Shown: positions 50,221-58,723 of the stretch, piece by piece
Numbering within the stretch: the first letter of the stretch is position 1
Layout: each line of letters starts with the position of its first letter
DNA from: Brevibacillus migulae
Lineage (GTDB): Bacteria > Bacillota > Bacilli > Brevibacillales > Brevibacillaceae
Reading direction: 5' to 3'
DNA length: 64,000 bases
Assembly (NCBI RefSeq): GCF_004521915.1
Contig: NZ_SDKD01000012.1
Coordinates: 1-64,000, forward strand
Made by a program: the position numbers and the translations under genes
Notes under the pieces: generated by a model
What the model saw: the letters and a program-made list of their open reading frames with translations, nothing else
Database searches by the model: none
What the model was told of the DNA's origin: nothing

Positions 50221-51780
50221 ATGAAAGGGATGTGGCAAGATTTACGCGTTTGCTTGTTCATTTTTCGCTGGTTCGTTTTTTTGGCCTCTTTTCTCTTTTT
50301 CGTGGAAGAGACGACTGGGGAATTCATGCTTTTATATTTCTTGGTCGTGATGAATTTATTTTATACCGTCCTGTTGTTTCGGCCGACGCAACGTTTTTTC
50401 ATGATCTTGCTCACCTTGTTTGATTTGCTGATCAATATCCGATTGATCGCGGAGACGGGCGGGTGGAACAGTCCATTCACCATATACGCCTATACCACTC
50501 TGTTTTGGTTAGGAACCTATCTGGCTGGTTGGAAGCTCGTACTGACAACCATTCTCTTTTTTATCAGCAGCCTCGTATATGCAACAAAACCCACGAAAAC
50601 CTACACCTTGTCTGATTCCTCAAATGAACTCATCATGTTTTTCCTGCAAGTGATCACCCTGTGCAGCATCTACTTTGCTCTTGTCTTCATTTCTTCCCAT
50701 CTCATGAAGTTGTATCGACGCGTGATTACCTTCTATTTATTTTTGCGGAAGCTTTCGCATACCCAACAGACGGCAGAGCTTTGCCACTCTACGGAACGAT
50801 TGCTGCGCCGTTTATTTCGGACCCATCACGCCTATCTTTGCTGGCTGGATGAGCCGCAGCCGACCACGGATTGGCGCCGGCTAAGCTACATGACCGAGCT
50901 TGCCGAGCGGGGCATGCTGGAGAAGAGCAAGCCGATGCTCCATACCTTTATCAATTACAACGGCAAGGAAGAAACGATTTATTGCTTTCCCCTGCGCGAT
51001 GGGGGACAACACTACGGTGCTTTTCTTGTCTCGCTAAAAGAACCGCAGATGCCCTCGAGACTGATCTTTTTATACCTGATGCTGGTCTCCTCGGCAGTCA
51101 TCAACCAGAAAAAACAACTGCAGATGAACCTGGAGATTGCTGCCGCTCTCAATAAAGAAATGCGCAACAAGCTGGCCCAGGATATGCACGATGGCTTGGC
51201 GCAGCAGCTGTTTTTTCTCTCGGCGCAGCTGTTTCAGATCAAGCAATCGATAGCTGCTGCAGCAACGCCTGATATCATCAGCAGGTTTGAGCATTTGGAA
51301 GAACAGGTGAAGCATTGTCATCTGGAAGTACGCGGCTACATTCACCATCTGTATGATACGAGAGAGACGGGGCAAATCTTTCAAGCGGTGCAAAAGCTGC
51401 TGCAGCGGATCACGACAGGACACGAGATTGAACTGGAATACATCACGCGGGGCAGCTACGCAGAGGAAAACCTTAATCTGCTCGAGGTGATCTACCGATT
51501 TGTGGAAGAAGCGGTCTACAATGTGCTGAAACACGCGCAGGCGACTCGATTGGAGGTCACCATCGAAGTCACGTCCGTCCAGTGGACGGTCAAAGTGGCG
51601 GATAACGGCGTTGGATTGCCGACCGAAAGGCTTCCTGAGCAGGAGGGGCATTATGGAGCGACTGGAATGAATGAACGGATCAAGCAGATGTCGGGTACCT
51701 TCCAGATTCGCTCGTGGCCTGATCGCGGTACGGAATTAATCGCTATTATTCCTAGAAAGGCAGTGAAACGTTATGTCTGA
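50221..51780 (+). CDS. NarL-type sensor histidine kinase
   Basis: A 519-residue membrane kinase. About six hydrophobic segments fill residues 1-170 with almost no outer loops, so it probably senses a membrane signal or uses the TMs as a sensor. A GAF-like region follows (about 185-290). The HisKA_3 dimerisation motif is AQDMHDGLAQQLFFLSAQLF with the phospho-His in MHDG, and the HATPase has VEEAVYNVLKHAQATRLEVT and VADNGVG. I chose the ATG at 50221 with GGTGG upstream; an in-frame ATG at 50194 has none. It overlaps the response regulator by eight bases. Confidence 0.88.
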   Translation: MKGMWQDLRVCLFIFRWFVFLASFLFFVEETTGEFMLLYFLVVMNLFYTVLLFRPTQRFFMILLTLFDLLINIRLIAETGGWNSPFTIYAYTTLFWLGTYLAGWKLVLTTILFFISSLVYATKPTKTYTLSDSSNELIMFFLQVITLCSIYFALVFISSHLMKLYRRVITFYLFLRKLSHTQQTAELCHSTERLLRRLFRTHHAYLCWLDEPQPTTDWRRLSYMTELAERGMLEKSKPMLHTFINYNGKEETIYCFPLRDGGQHYGAFLVSLKEPQMPSRLIFLYLMLVSSAVINQKKQLQMNLEIAAALNKEMRNKLAQDMHDGLAQQLFFLSAQLFQIKQSIAAAATPDIISRFEHLEEQVKHCHLEVRGYIHHLYDTRETGQIFQAVQKLLQRITTGHEIELEYITRGSYAEENLNLLEVIYRFVEEAVYNVLKHAQATRLEVTIEVTSVQWTVKVADNGVGLPTERLPEQEGHYGATGMNERIKQMSGTFQIRSWPDRGTELIAIIPRKAVKRYV

Positions 51781-52399
51781 AGTACGGTTATTGCTTGCTG
51801 ATGACCACAAGATCATCAGGGAAGGATTGAAGCTGATCTTAAACAGTTCTCCGCGATACCGCGTCATTGAAGAGGCGGCGAATGGAGACGAGCTGGTACG
51901 CAAAGCGATGGCCACCCATCCGGATCTGATCATATCGGATTTGAAAATGCCCGGTCCTTCCATATTGGAGACGTGCAAAATGCTGAAAGAGAGCATACCG
52001 GATGTGAAAGTGCTGATTTTAACCGCGTATGACGAAAGTGAGGACATCTTCCGCGCACTGGAGTCCAGCGTTGACGGATATATCAAAAAAGACACGCTCC
52101 CCGAGCAGATCCTGAGTACGATCGACATGGTGCTGATGGGGTACTCCTGCTTCCAGCCCAAGCTGAACCGGAAGAAAAAGGAGGAGGAGAGCGAGATCGC
52201 GCTGACCGAACGTGAACACGAGATTTTTCAATTGATCATGGAAAATCTGAGCAATCAGGAAATCGCGCAGCAGCTCTTTATTTCCGAAGCCACGGTGAAG
52301 ACCCATGTCAGCAGCATTTTACGGAAAACGGGGCAGCCCAACCGGTCGCAGGCTGTGCTGTATGCCCTCAAAAAGGGATATGTGCAGGTCCCTTCCTAG
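51773..52399 (+). CDS. NarL/LuxR-type response regulator
   Basis: A 208-residue regulator with a receiver domain (1-120) in which the acidic pocket (ADDH) and phospho-Asp (LIISDLKMPG, about residue 53) are intact. A LuxR helix-turn-helix covers about 140-205 (LTEREHEIFQLIMENLSNQE, SEATVKTHVSSILRKTGQPN). It is phosphorylated by the kinase encoded just before it, with overlapping genes. Confidence 0.93.
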   Translation: MSEVRLLLADDHKIIREGLKLILNSSPRYRVIEEAANGDELVRKAMATHPDLIISDLKMPGPSILETCKMLKESIPDVKVLILTAYDESEDIFRALESSVDGYIKKDTLPEQILSTIDMVLMGYSCFQPKLNRKKKEEESEIALTEREHEIFQLIMENLSNQEIAQQLFISEATVKTHVSSILRKTGQPNRSQAVLYALKKGYVQVPS

Positions 52400-52439
52400 T
52401 CAATCGGAACAGTATGGAAAAAGATAGCGAGGTTATCGG

Positions 52440-53636
52440 ATGGAAAAAGTAAGAGACGAGATTCAACGATCTCTGGCGGAGCGAATTGTATTTTGCATGG
52501 CGGTACTCGTGACCATTGCTTTTCTCTTCGTATTGGGACAGTCTGTTTCCAGCGCGAAGCCATTGATGCAGGATCATTTGCTGTATGGGTGCGGGATGTG
52601 CGTGCTCGTGTACTGGTCCATATCACTGCTCCATCGATCGCGCACCTTGCGAACTTCTCTCACGATCAATGCAACCGCATTTTTTTGCCTGCTTCTGTTT
52701 TCATTCGGTGCGTTTTACAACCCGTTGCAAATCAAGGAAATCTGGATCGGCTTTCTCCTCTACCCGATCATCATCAGCCTCTTCCAGCATCGTCAGCTGT
52801 ATCTTATCTGGTGTACCGCTTCCTTTTTGGTCTATGTCTTCTATTTTATGAGCCATCTGGAGGAGATTGCGCTTCCGGAGGCGCTCTCCATCGCCATCAT
52901 CAGCAAATTGATGTATGCGCTGGTGGCCAATTCTCTGGGCTATTTGATCATCGAGCATCTGGAAGGGATGAAGGCCAGGTATTTACGCCTGAGCGATGAG
53001 CGCAATAAGGACTACATGTTTCATGTGCTTTATTCCTTGATTCCGATCGTGGAGAGGAAAACGCAGACATCGAGCAGTGAGATCGAGGAGTCGGCCCGCT
53101 TGATGAAGCAGATCGCGAGCTTCTATCCGCAGGAAAAGATTCACGACTGGGAGTTTAATCTGCTGGCGGTTCTGCACTATGTAAGCCGCATCAAGTGGCC
53201 GGATTATGTGTTTGAAAAAACGGGCCGGCTGACGACGTTTGAATACCAGATCGTCCAGGAGCATTGCTTTTTCGCCAAGGAAATCATGTATGGACAGCAG
53301 GAATGCGAGCGGATCATGGACGCGCTCAAATACCATCATGAACGATTGGACGGCTCCGGGTATCCGTATCAGCTGACCGCTGATGATATCCCGTATTTGG
53401 CACAGATCTTGGGAATTGTGGACAGCTATATGGCGATGACGATGTCACGTCCTTACCGAGCGGCTCGGTCGGAAGAGGAAGCGTTTCAGGATATTCAATC
53501 GTTGTCAGGCAAGGCGTATCATCCAGAGCTGGTGCAAGCACTATATCGTGCGATCGGATCGCCCGCTATCGAGGAACGGACGCGGGCGGAGCGAAATCTC
53601 CCTGCCTATGTAGGAGAAAATCAGTATGTTGGCTAA
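52440..53636 (+). CDS. Membrane protein with a degenerate HD-GYP domain
   Basis: A 398-residue protein with about five to six membrane segments (about 18-180) and a C-terminal HD-GYP-like domain. The GYP part is intact (YHHERLDGSGYPYQLTADDI) and is followed by the usual DSYMAMTMSRPYRAA. The N-terminal metal motif that normally reads HDIGK reads HYVSR, so the Asp and Lys needed for catalysis are missing. It may bind c-di-GMP without cleaving it, or be a structural partner of the preceding sensor kinase. It starts 41 bp after the response regulator, so the three could be cotranscribed. Confidence 0.78.
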   Translation: MEKVRDEIQRSLAERIVFCMAVLVTIAFLFVLGQSVSSAKPLMQDHLLYGCGMCVLVYWSISLLHRSRTLRTSLTINATAFFCLLLFSFGAFYNPLQIKEIWIGFLLYPIIISLFQHRQLYLIWCTASFLVYVFYFMSHLEEIALPEALSIAIISKLMYALVANSLGYLIIEHLEGMKARYLRLSDERNKDYMFHVLYSLIPIVERKTQTSSSEIEESARLMKQIASFYPQEKIHDWEFNLLAVLHYVSRIKWPDYVFEKTGRLTTFEYQIVQEHCFFAKEIMYGQQECERIMDALKYHHERLDGSGYPYQLTADDIPYLAQILGIVDSYMAMTMSRPYRAARSEEEAFQDIQSLSGKAYHPELVQALYRAIGSPAIEERTRAERNLPAYVGENQYVG

Positions 53637-53715
53637 GGAATATCCGCCTCGATGATGATGTTTTCCGTTTCCTCGTCCTGCTAGGCTGAGAGAAAAGGGG
53701 TAACGGAGGGCTGTC

Positions 53716-53928
53716 ATGCTGAAAAAGAGATGTGATCGTTGTAAACGGAGCTCGTTTGGCAACGATGAAATGAGAGAGTGGATCTGTCCGTATTGCCAAA
53801 AGGATATTACCCATATAAAGTCTGAGCCGCCCGTCTATTTTACCGTGCGCAACCATCATGCAGCGAAAGACCGCAGACGCAATGACAACCAGCCGAAATC
53901 CATTCTGCGGATAAGGGATTTGGCATAG
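53716..53928 (+). CDS. Small zinc-ribbon protein, 70 aa
   Basis: A 70-residue basic protein with two CxxC pairs (CDRC and CPYC) about 20 residues apart, the layout of a zinc ribbon. The rest (NHHAAKDRRRNDNQPKSILR) is basic and probably disordered. GGAGGGCTGTC precedes the ATG. Function unknown; nucleic-acid binding is possible. Confidence 0.6.
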   Translation: MLKKRCDRCKRSSFGNDEMREWICPYCQKDITHIKSEPPVYFTVRNHHAAKDRRRNDNQPKSILRIRDLA

Positions 53929-53990
53929 CCGCGTATGGCGTGTATGCAGAGGAATTGAGATCAACCTCATGGAACCATAACAGCCTGCAG

Positions 53991-54024
53991 AGCTCCTCCT
54001 CAAAAAAGGGAGGAGTCTTTTTTT
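53991..54024 (+). terminator. Terminator upstream of the SipW/CalY locus
   Basis: CTCCTCC pairs with GGAGGAG around an A-rich loop, followed by TTTTTTTC. It isolates the fibre locus from the upstream genes. Confidence 0.8.
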
Positions 54025-54173
54025 CTCAAGATCGGGTTTTCTCATCCTCAAGGAGGAGGTACCCTCAGCCTGATCGCCAATGAAGTTCCACCTGACAAGG
54101 GAGCAACGTCCTTCTGATGATGGAAGAGAAACGATCGAGTGGGACGCTACAATAACCAGAAGGAGGTATCGCC

Positions 54174-54734
54174 ATGTCTCGCAGGGGCTTGCTTCTTGTC
54201 TTACAAGTTCTATTAGGTCTATTCGTATTGATGAATTTGTTTCTCTATGTATCTGCCAAATGGACACCAGAGAGAATGCCAGGAATCGCAGGCTGGCGAG
54301 TGCTCTCTGTGCTGACGGGCAGCATGGAGCCTGTCATCCGGGCCGGCGATATGGTGATTGTCGCAAAATACCAGGCCGATCATCCCCAGGTGGGTGACGT
54401 CATTACGTTTTGGCAGGATGAGGCCAGGAGCTCCCTGATCACCCATCGCGTCATGGAGCGGCTCGATGAAAATGGATATGTACTGACAAAAGGAGATGCC
54501 AATCATGAGACGGATGGGGGTTGGACGGCTCCGGATCGCATTCTGGGCAAGGTCGTGCTGACGATTCCCTACGCCGCAGCCCTGCAGAACTTTTTGCGGC
54601 ACCCTGTTGTTCTTGGGTTGATGATATTGCTTCTGCTGGCTACCAGCTATCGACAATGGAAGCAAAGGAACCGGGGATCTGGTGAGACTCTTGGAAGAAA
54701 TAAGGAGGATATGATTCATGAGCAGTCGGTTTGA
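54174..54734 (+). CDS. sipW: SipW-type (ER-type) signal peptidase I, copy 1
   Basis: A 186-residue membrane protein with TM segments at about 5-28 and about 142-160. The catalytic Ser is in LTGSMEP (Ser50), and the second catalytic residue is His91 in LITHRV, as in eukaryotic and archaeal-like enzymes that use Ser-His in place of Ser-Lys. In B. subtilis SipW processes TasA and TapA. The next gene, a TasA-like protein, starts within its last codons (17-bp overlap), so it is a dedicated peptidase. Confidence 0.9.
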   Translation: MSRRGLLLVLQVLLGLFVLMNLFLYVSAKWTPERMPGIAGWRVLSVLTGSMEPVIRAGDMVIVAKYQADHPQVGDVITFWQDEARSSLITHRVMERLDENGYVLTKGDANHETDGGWTAPDRILGKVVLTIPYAAALQNFLRHPVVLGLMILLLLATSYRQWKQRNRGSGETLGRNKEDMIHEQSV

Positions 54735-55977
54735 AAAGATGAAGAATTGGCCCTGGAAACGGATCATGATCGGAACGGCCGTCATCTCTTCCATTGCGGC
54801 GAGCTCGAGCTTCGGCACCTATGCGTACTTTACCAGCCAGGTGCAAGAGACGAGTGCCTTTACAGCCGGCAAGCTGGAAATCGGGCTGGGGACGACCGAG
54901 ACCAGTTTTCGTGCAGAGGGAGATGAGCCCTTTTTGCCAGGGGTTCGTTTTGAGAAAAAGCTGCGCATCGAAAACATGAGTGATGTCCCCGTGAAATATG
55001 CGCTGTTGGCCAACAAGCAAGGCGGCGATGATATCGTCTATGACCAGCTCATGGTGGAAGTCCGCAGAGGCGGAGCGGATGGAGATTTGCTCTACATGGG
55101 ACGCGTCAGCCAGTTGACCCGCGCGAATGTCATCATTTCCGAGCTGGAAAAGGAAGCAGGAGATGACCTCCATTTTTCGGTCTACCTGCCGGAAAGTACG
55201 GGCAATGAAGTGCAGCAAAAATCGGCAGAAGTGGAATTTGGCTTCCTGGCCACCCAGATCGAAAACGGCGAGTACTTTGCGCAGAGTGGTCCTGTGATGA
55301 CGCTGACTCCCTCCGATTTTGAAGAAGGCATCATGAAGGCGACCGAACGGGTGATGAAGGATACGGTGCAGGGTACGACCTTCATTTTGGCAGAAGGAAG
55401 CTACAGCCTGCCAAACGATTTTACCTTCCCGGCCCACTCGACATGGAAAGCGGAAAAAGGCAAAGAAGGCAAGGTGGTCCTTGACGCCGAGGACTTGAAC
55501 GTGAAAGAGGTATCGTTTGACGGCATTACCTTCAGCGGCTCGGGAGTCGGCCTCTATGTCGATACCAATGTCAGCATTTCCAACAGCACCTTCGAAGGCT
55601 ATGAAGCGGCGATTCAGACGACTCCTGGCGACAGCGAGGGACGCAAAGGGCTGACTGTGAAAGACAGCACCTTCAAAAATGTAGACAAAGGGATCGTGCT
55701 GGATCAGGAAATGAAGGCCGTGGTCATCGCAGGCAATACGTTTGAAAATGTGGAGCATGCGGTATCCGCTACGGGCGAGAAGGCATCGGAAATTCAAATC
55801 GTCGGCAACGACTTCACCAAGGTTAGCGGCTACGCGGTAGACAGCGACGGCGTCCGCATCGGGGATGGCATCACCGGCTTCAAGGAAGCGGCAGACGAGG
55901 ACGGATCAGGCGAAGGGAAGCTGGCCGTGCATGTCCAGCAAGCAGACTTCTACCTGGAAGCGAACAAGTATAAATGA
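54718..55977 (+). CDS. TasA/CalY-like N-terminus fused to a beta-helix domain
   Basis: A 419-residue exported protein. The signal part ends GTYAYFTSQV, the TasA/CalY pattern, and the first about 170 residues follow a TasA-like fold (TAGKLEIGLG, VPVKYALLANKQGG). Residues about 215-405 form a right-handed beta-helix (FDGITFSGSGVGLYVDTNVS, KGIVLDQEMKAVVIAGNTFE), the type found in pectate lyase-like and adhesin proteins. This combination differs from B. subtilis TasA. It probably sits on the cell surface as part of a fibre and may bind a polysaccharide. It is coupled to sipW. Confidence 0.78.
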   Translation: MSSRFEKMKNWPWKRIMIGTAVISSIAASSSFGTYAYFTSQVQETSAFTAGKLEIGLGTTETSFRAEGDEPFLPGVRFEKKLRIENMSDVPVKYALLANKQGGDDIVYDQLMVEVRRGGADGDLLYMGRVSQLTRANVIISELEKEAGDDLHFSVYLPESTGNEVQQKSAEVEFGFLATQIENGEYFAQSGPVMTLTPSDFEEGIMKATERVMKDTVQGTTFILAEGSYSLPNDFTFPAHSTWKAEKGKEGKVVLDAEDLNVKEVSFDGITFSGSGVGLYVDTNVSISNSTFEGYEAAIQTTPGDSEGRKGLTVKDSTFKNVDKGIVLDQEMKAVVIAGNTFENVEHAVSATGEKASEIQIVGNDFTKVSGYAVDSDGVRIGDGITGFKEAADEDGSGEGKLAVHVQQADFYLEANKYK

Positions 55978-56018
55978 TCGCAGACCAGAGTCAGTAGGGC
56001 GAAAGAGGGGAAACCACG

Positions 56019-56681
56019 TTGAGTATCAGGGACAAATGGATAAGCGGCGTTTTTCTCTTCGGTGTGACCGTTGCTCTCTGGGTGCAGCCATCCCATACGT
56101 ACAGCTGGATGTGGAACGAGGCGAAGGACACGGGCCATGAGTTTTTCGTCGGCTTGCTCGATATCACCAGCAGCTCCTTTGACGAGAAATGGAAGGTTGT
56201 GAAAGGCGGAAATCAGACAGTGGACCTGGGGAAAATGATCCCGGGCGATGAACGGCAGCTGGAAGCGGTCCTCTCCAAAGGGGACAGCGATCTCGATTTT
56301 CGCTATAAGATTACCGCGGAGCTGAAGGACGGATCTGCTCCGGATGCGATTGCCAAGCTGGCACAGGTGCTCCGTATGCGCATTGAAAGCCAGGGAGATA
56401 TCCTGTTCGATGGCTTGGCGAGTGAGCTCTTTCCGATCCGGCCAGGTGAGGAGCCGGTAACGGAACCGGTGACAGAGGAAAAAGAGAAGCAGAAAGAACC
56501 GGCATTGAGGGAAACGAAGATGGAACTGGTGCATCGAAAAGGCGAACCAAACAAAGTGTTTCTTATCACGGTGTACTTGCCGAACGAGGGTGTCGATGCT
56601 TCCTATCAAGGCTTGGCTGCCAAGCTTCAGCTGAGATTTGAGGCGAAGCAGGATACAACCGGCGCGATATACGCAGAGTAG
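56019..56681 (+). CDS. TasA-locus exported protein of unknown function
   Basis: A 220-residue exported protein with N-terminal signal (GVFLFGVTVALWVQPSHTYS). The segment after it, TYSWMWNEAKDTGHEFFVGL, aligns with the AYF.. start of TasA-like proteins. The middle has a Pro/Glu/Val/Thr spacer (GEEPVTEPVTEEKEKQKEPA) joining two beta-rich parts. The start is TTG behind AGAGGGGAAA. It sits between the beta-helix and the repeat protein and is probably cotranscribed. It may be an assembly factor of the fibre, as TapA is in B. subtilis, but no sequence proof exists. Confidence 0.65.
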   Translation: MSIRDKWISGVFLFGVTVALWVQPSHTYSWMWNEAKDTGHEFFVGLLDITSSSFDEKWKVVKGGNQTVDLGKMIPGDERQLEAVLSKGDSDLDFRYKITAELKDGSAPDAIAKLAQVLRMRIESQGDILFDGLASELFPIRPGEEPVTEPVTEEKEKQKEPALRETKMELVHRKGEPNKVFLITVYLPNEGVDASYQGLAAKLQLRFEAKQDTTGAIYAE

Positions 56682-56691
56682 GAGGGATCAT

Positions 56692-57789
56692 GTGAAAAAG
56701 GCATTGCTATATGTAACCACGTTTTCCTCCCTCTGCTTGCTATTGCAACTGGATGGAACATCCGCCTATTTGACGAGTGACAAAATGCAGGAATCCTCCG
56801 TATCGCTCGGCACCAATCGGGATATGTTTGTCTTTGAGGAAAGGGACCTGGTCCTGACCACGTCCGTGCACAAGAAGACCAAGATCACTCGTACACAAGG
56901 GGCGGGCGGTCAAGGGGGAAGCTCATCATCCACCTCGGACACGAGCATTGAAAGAGGCAGCGCGGTCATTGTTTTCCAACCGATGCGGCCTCATTTGACG
57001 CTGGATGCGTCCAATTTTACCGTCACAGGCGACGCGGAGGATTATGTGTCGATCTCCCCGGCCCAATTGCCGGACCGGGCAACAGGACTGGCGTTTATCG
57101 TCGAGCACAAACTGGATGCGGTAAACAAAAAGAACGAAACGGTAACCGGACAGCTTCATGTGCAGGCATTGGGCGGATTTTATCATGTCACGGTACCGAT
57201 AAAGATCCGCACGAATTATAAAGAGACCACGGAAGTGACGACGGTCAGCGCACCACCGCCAGCTCCCGGTACACCGTCAACTCCGCCAACTCCACCGCCA
57301 TCAACCGATCCTCCTCCAGACTCGGGGACACCTACTCCAGGCGGTTCCGGGGGGAGTACACCACCGGATAGCGGCAGCAATCCGCCAGATGGGGGTGGCA
57401 CGCCGAGTGATGGAGGCGGCTCTACGGACGGGGGTGGCTCTACGGATGGGGGTGGCTCTACGGATGGGGGCGGCTCTACGGATGGGGGCGGCTCTACGGA
57501 TGGGGGCGGCTCTACGGATGGAGGCGGCTCTACGGATGGAGGCGGCTCTACGGATGGGGGCGGCTCTACGGATGGGGGCGGCTCTACGGATGGAGGCGGC
57601 TCTACGGATGGAGGCGGCTCTTCAGATGGGGGCGGCTCTACGGATGGGGGCGGCTCCTCGGATGGAGGCGGCTCCTCAGATGGAGGCGGCTCCACAGATG
57701 GGGGCGGTTCTTCGGATGGAGGCGGCTCCACAGATGGGGGCGGTTCTTCGGATGGAGGCGGCTCCTCAGACGGAGGTAAATCCTCTTGA
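56692..57789 (+). CDS. TasA-locus protein with 21 Gly-rich hexapeptide repeats
   Basis: A 365-residue exported protein. The signal part (MKKALLYVTTFSSLCLLLQL) is followed by GTSAYLTSDKMQESSV, again TasA-like, and a beta-rich domain to about residue 180. A Pro-rich linker follows, then 21 near-perfect copies of [ST]DGGGS, and the end SDGGKSS. The start is GTG with GGAGGG upstream. There is no LPXTG. The tail should be flexible and hydrophilic, as a spacer or a site for fibre interactions. The uniform DNA units suggest that copy number varies by slippage. Confidence 0.78.
   Translation: MKKALLYVTTFSSLCLLLQLDGTSAYLTSDKMQESSVSLGTNRDMFVFEERDLVLTTSVHKKTKITRTQGAGGQGGSSSSTSDTSIERGSAVIVFQPMRPHLTLDASNFTVTGDAEDYVSISPAQLPDRATGLAFIVEHKLDAVNKKNETVTGQLHVQALGGFYHVTVPIKIRTNYKETTEVTTVSAPPPAPGTPSTPPTPPPSTDPPPDSGTPTPGGSGGSTPPDSGSNPPDGGGTPSDGGGSTDGGGSTDGGGSTDGGGSTDGGGSTDGGGSTDGGGSTDGGGSTDGGGSTDGGGSTDGGGSTDGGGSSDGGGSTDGGGSSDGGGSSDGGGSTDGGGSSDGGGSTDGGGSSDGGGSSDGGKSS
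57406..57783 (+). repeat. 18-bp coding tandem repeat, 21 units
   Basis: Twenty-one units of 18 bp, mostly TCTACGGATGGGGGCGGC with a few synonymous or Ser/Thr changes. Units at the start and middle are nearly identical in DNA sequence; later ones use TCC and TCA codons. Being a multiple of three, gain or loss of a unit keeps the frame. Long open frames on the other strand across this tract are a by-product. Confidence 0.9.
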
Positions 57790-57824
57790 TGCAGTTACCC
57801 ATATACCCGTTGTATGTGCAGTAG

Positions 57825-57859
57825 ACCCAGTGAGGATCCAATCTTCACTGGGTTTTTTC
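57825..57859 (+). terminator. Terminator after the repeat-protein gene
   Basis: ACCCAGTGA pairs with TCACTGGGT, followed by TTTTTTC. It divides the fibre locus into two transcription units. Confidence 0.85.
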
Positions 57860-58078
57860 TTGCCGGCGAACAGGTCCGTATCTGTCGAGTCCCCCCGCGG
57901 ATGAGAGTGCCCTCCTACTTGAGGATGAGAGAGGAGGAGGCGAGGTTGTAGGCGGGGTTCATTCGTACATCTGCCCGATTTCACCCTGATGCAGGAAGTT
58001 AGCTGCTGGAAAAATCCGTATGATTAAAACTGTGAACGGCATACGCGAGCCGCACGAAGAAAGAGAGGAATGCTTACT

Positions 58079-58624
58079 GTGGCAGTCGTCAAAAAAATCG
58101 TATCAGTGCTGACCACGACGTTTCTGGTACTGGTGATCCTGCTGAGCGTGTTCATTTTTGCCGGAAAGTTTAACGGAGGCAAAACGACATTGTTTGGAAA
58201 TGAGCTGTTGGTTGTACTCAGTGGCTCGATGTCACCGACCTTTGATACGGGAAGCATCGTGGCAATCAGACCGGTTCCTTTCGAACAAATTCAAAAAGGG
58301 GACATCGTAACCTTCAAGGACAAGGATGATTTGACCGTCACCCACCGTGTGATCGACTTTGTCGAGAACAAAGGGAAAAAACAATTGGTCACTAAGGGTG
58401 ATGCCAATGACGGCAAGGATGGCAATCCGGTTCCAGCTGATAAGGTTCTGGGCAAAGTGCAGTACTGGGTGCCGCTGATCGGCTATCTGATCGAGTTTGT
58501 CCGCTCGAAGGTTGGCATGCTGCTCTTCCTGGTCGTTCCCGGGCTGTACATCATCGTGAGCCAGATCTGGAAGCTGATGGGCATGATCAAGCAGCAAGAG
58601 GCAAACACAAACAACCAGACGTAA
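58079..58624 (+). CDS. SipW-type signal peptidase I, copy 2
   Basis: A 181-residue paralogue of the SipW-like enzyme at 54174. The catalytic Ser is in VLSGSMSP (Ser50) and the His in TVTHRV (His89). Membrane segments are at about 8-28 and about 148-168. I chose the GTG at 58079 because GAGAGG lies ten bases upstream; the ATG at 58070 is only one base from it. It precedes the tandem CalY/TasA genes and probably cleaves them. Two dedicated peptidases in one locus suggest two substrate sets. Confidence 0.88.
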   Translation: MAVVKKIVSVLTTTFLVLVILLSVFIFAGKFNGGKTTLFGNELLVVLSGSMSPTFDTGSIVAIRPVPFEQIQKGDIVTFKDKDDLTVTHRVIDFVENKGKKQLVTKGDANDGKDGNPVPADKVLGKVQYWVPLIGYLIEFVRSKVGMLLFLVVPGLYIIVSQIWKLMGMIKQQEANTNNQT

Positions 58625-58647
58625 GGTGCGGATGGTATCTTGTAGCA

Positions 58648-58672
58648 TGGAATCAGCCGCGTGCTGATTCCA
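58648..58672 (+). other. Intercistronic hairpin before the first CalY gene
   Basis: TGGAATCAGC pairs perfectly with GCTGATTCCA around a five-base loop; an outer CTTG/CAAG extends it. There is no T-tract. It could protect the mRNA of the highly expressed fibre subunit or attenuate transcription. Confidence 0.6.
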
Positions 58673-58723
58673 GGTTGCAAGTCATCATATAAAAACTAAG
58701 AGATAATCGGGAGGAATTTCAAA

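Noticed and set aside
54640..55797. 385-codon minus-strand frame opposite the beta-helix protein
   Set aside because: Shadow of a gene with a clear signal peptide and ribosome binding site; composition is not protein-like.
57406..57783. Possible CRISPR array
   Set aside because: Units are directly adjacent 18-bp coding repeats without spacers, in frame with a gene.
57216..57904. Long open frames on the minus strand (rich in PPPSVE) and in another plus frame across the Gly-rich repeat
   Set aside because: They follow from the 18-bp repeat, which lacks stops in several frames. They have no ribosome binding site and overlap a gene with a signal peptide and a good start.
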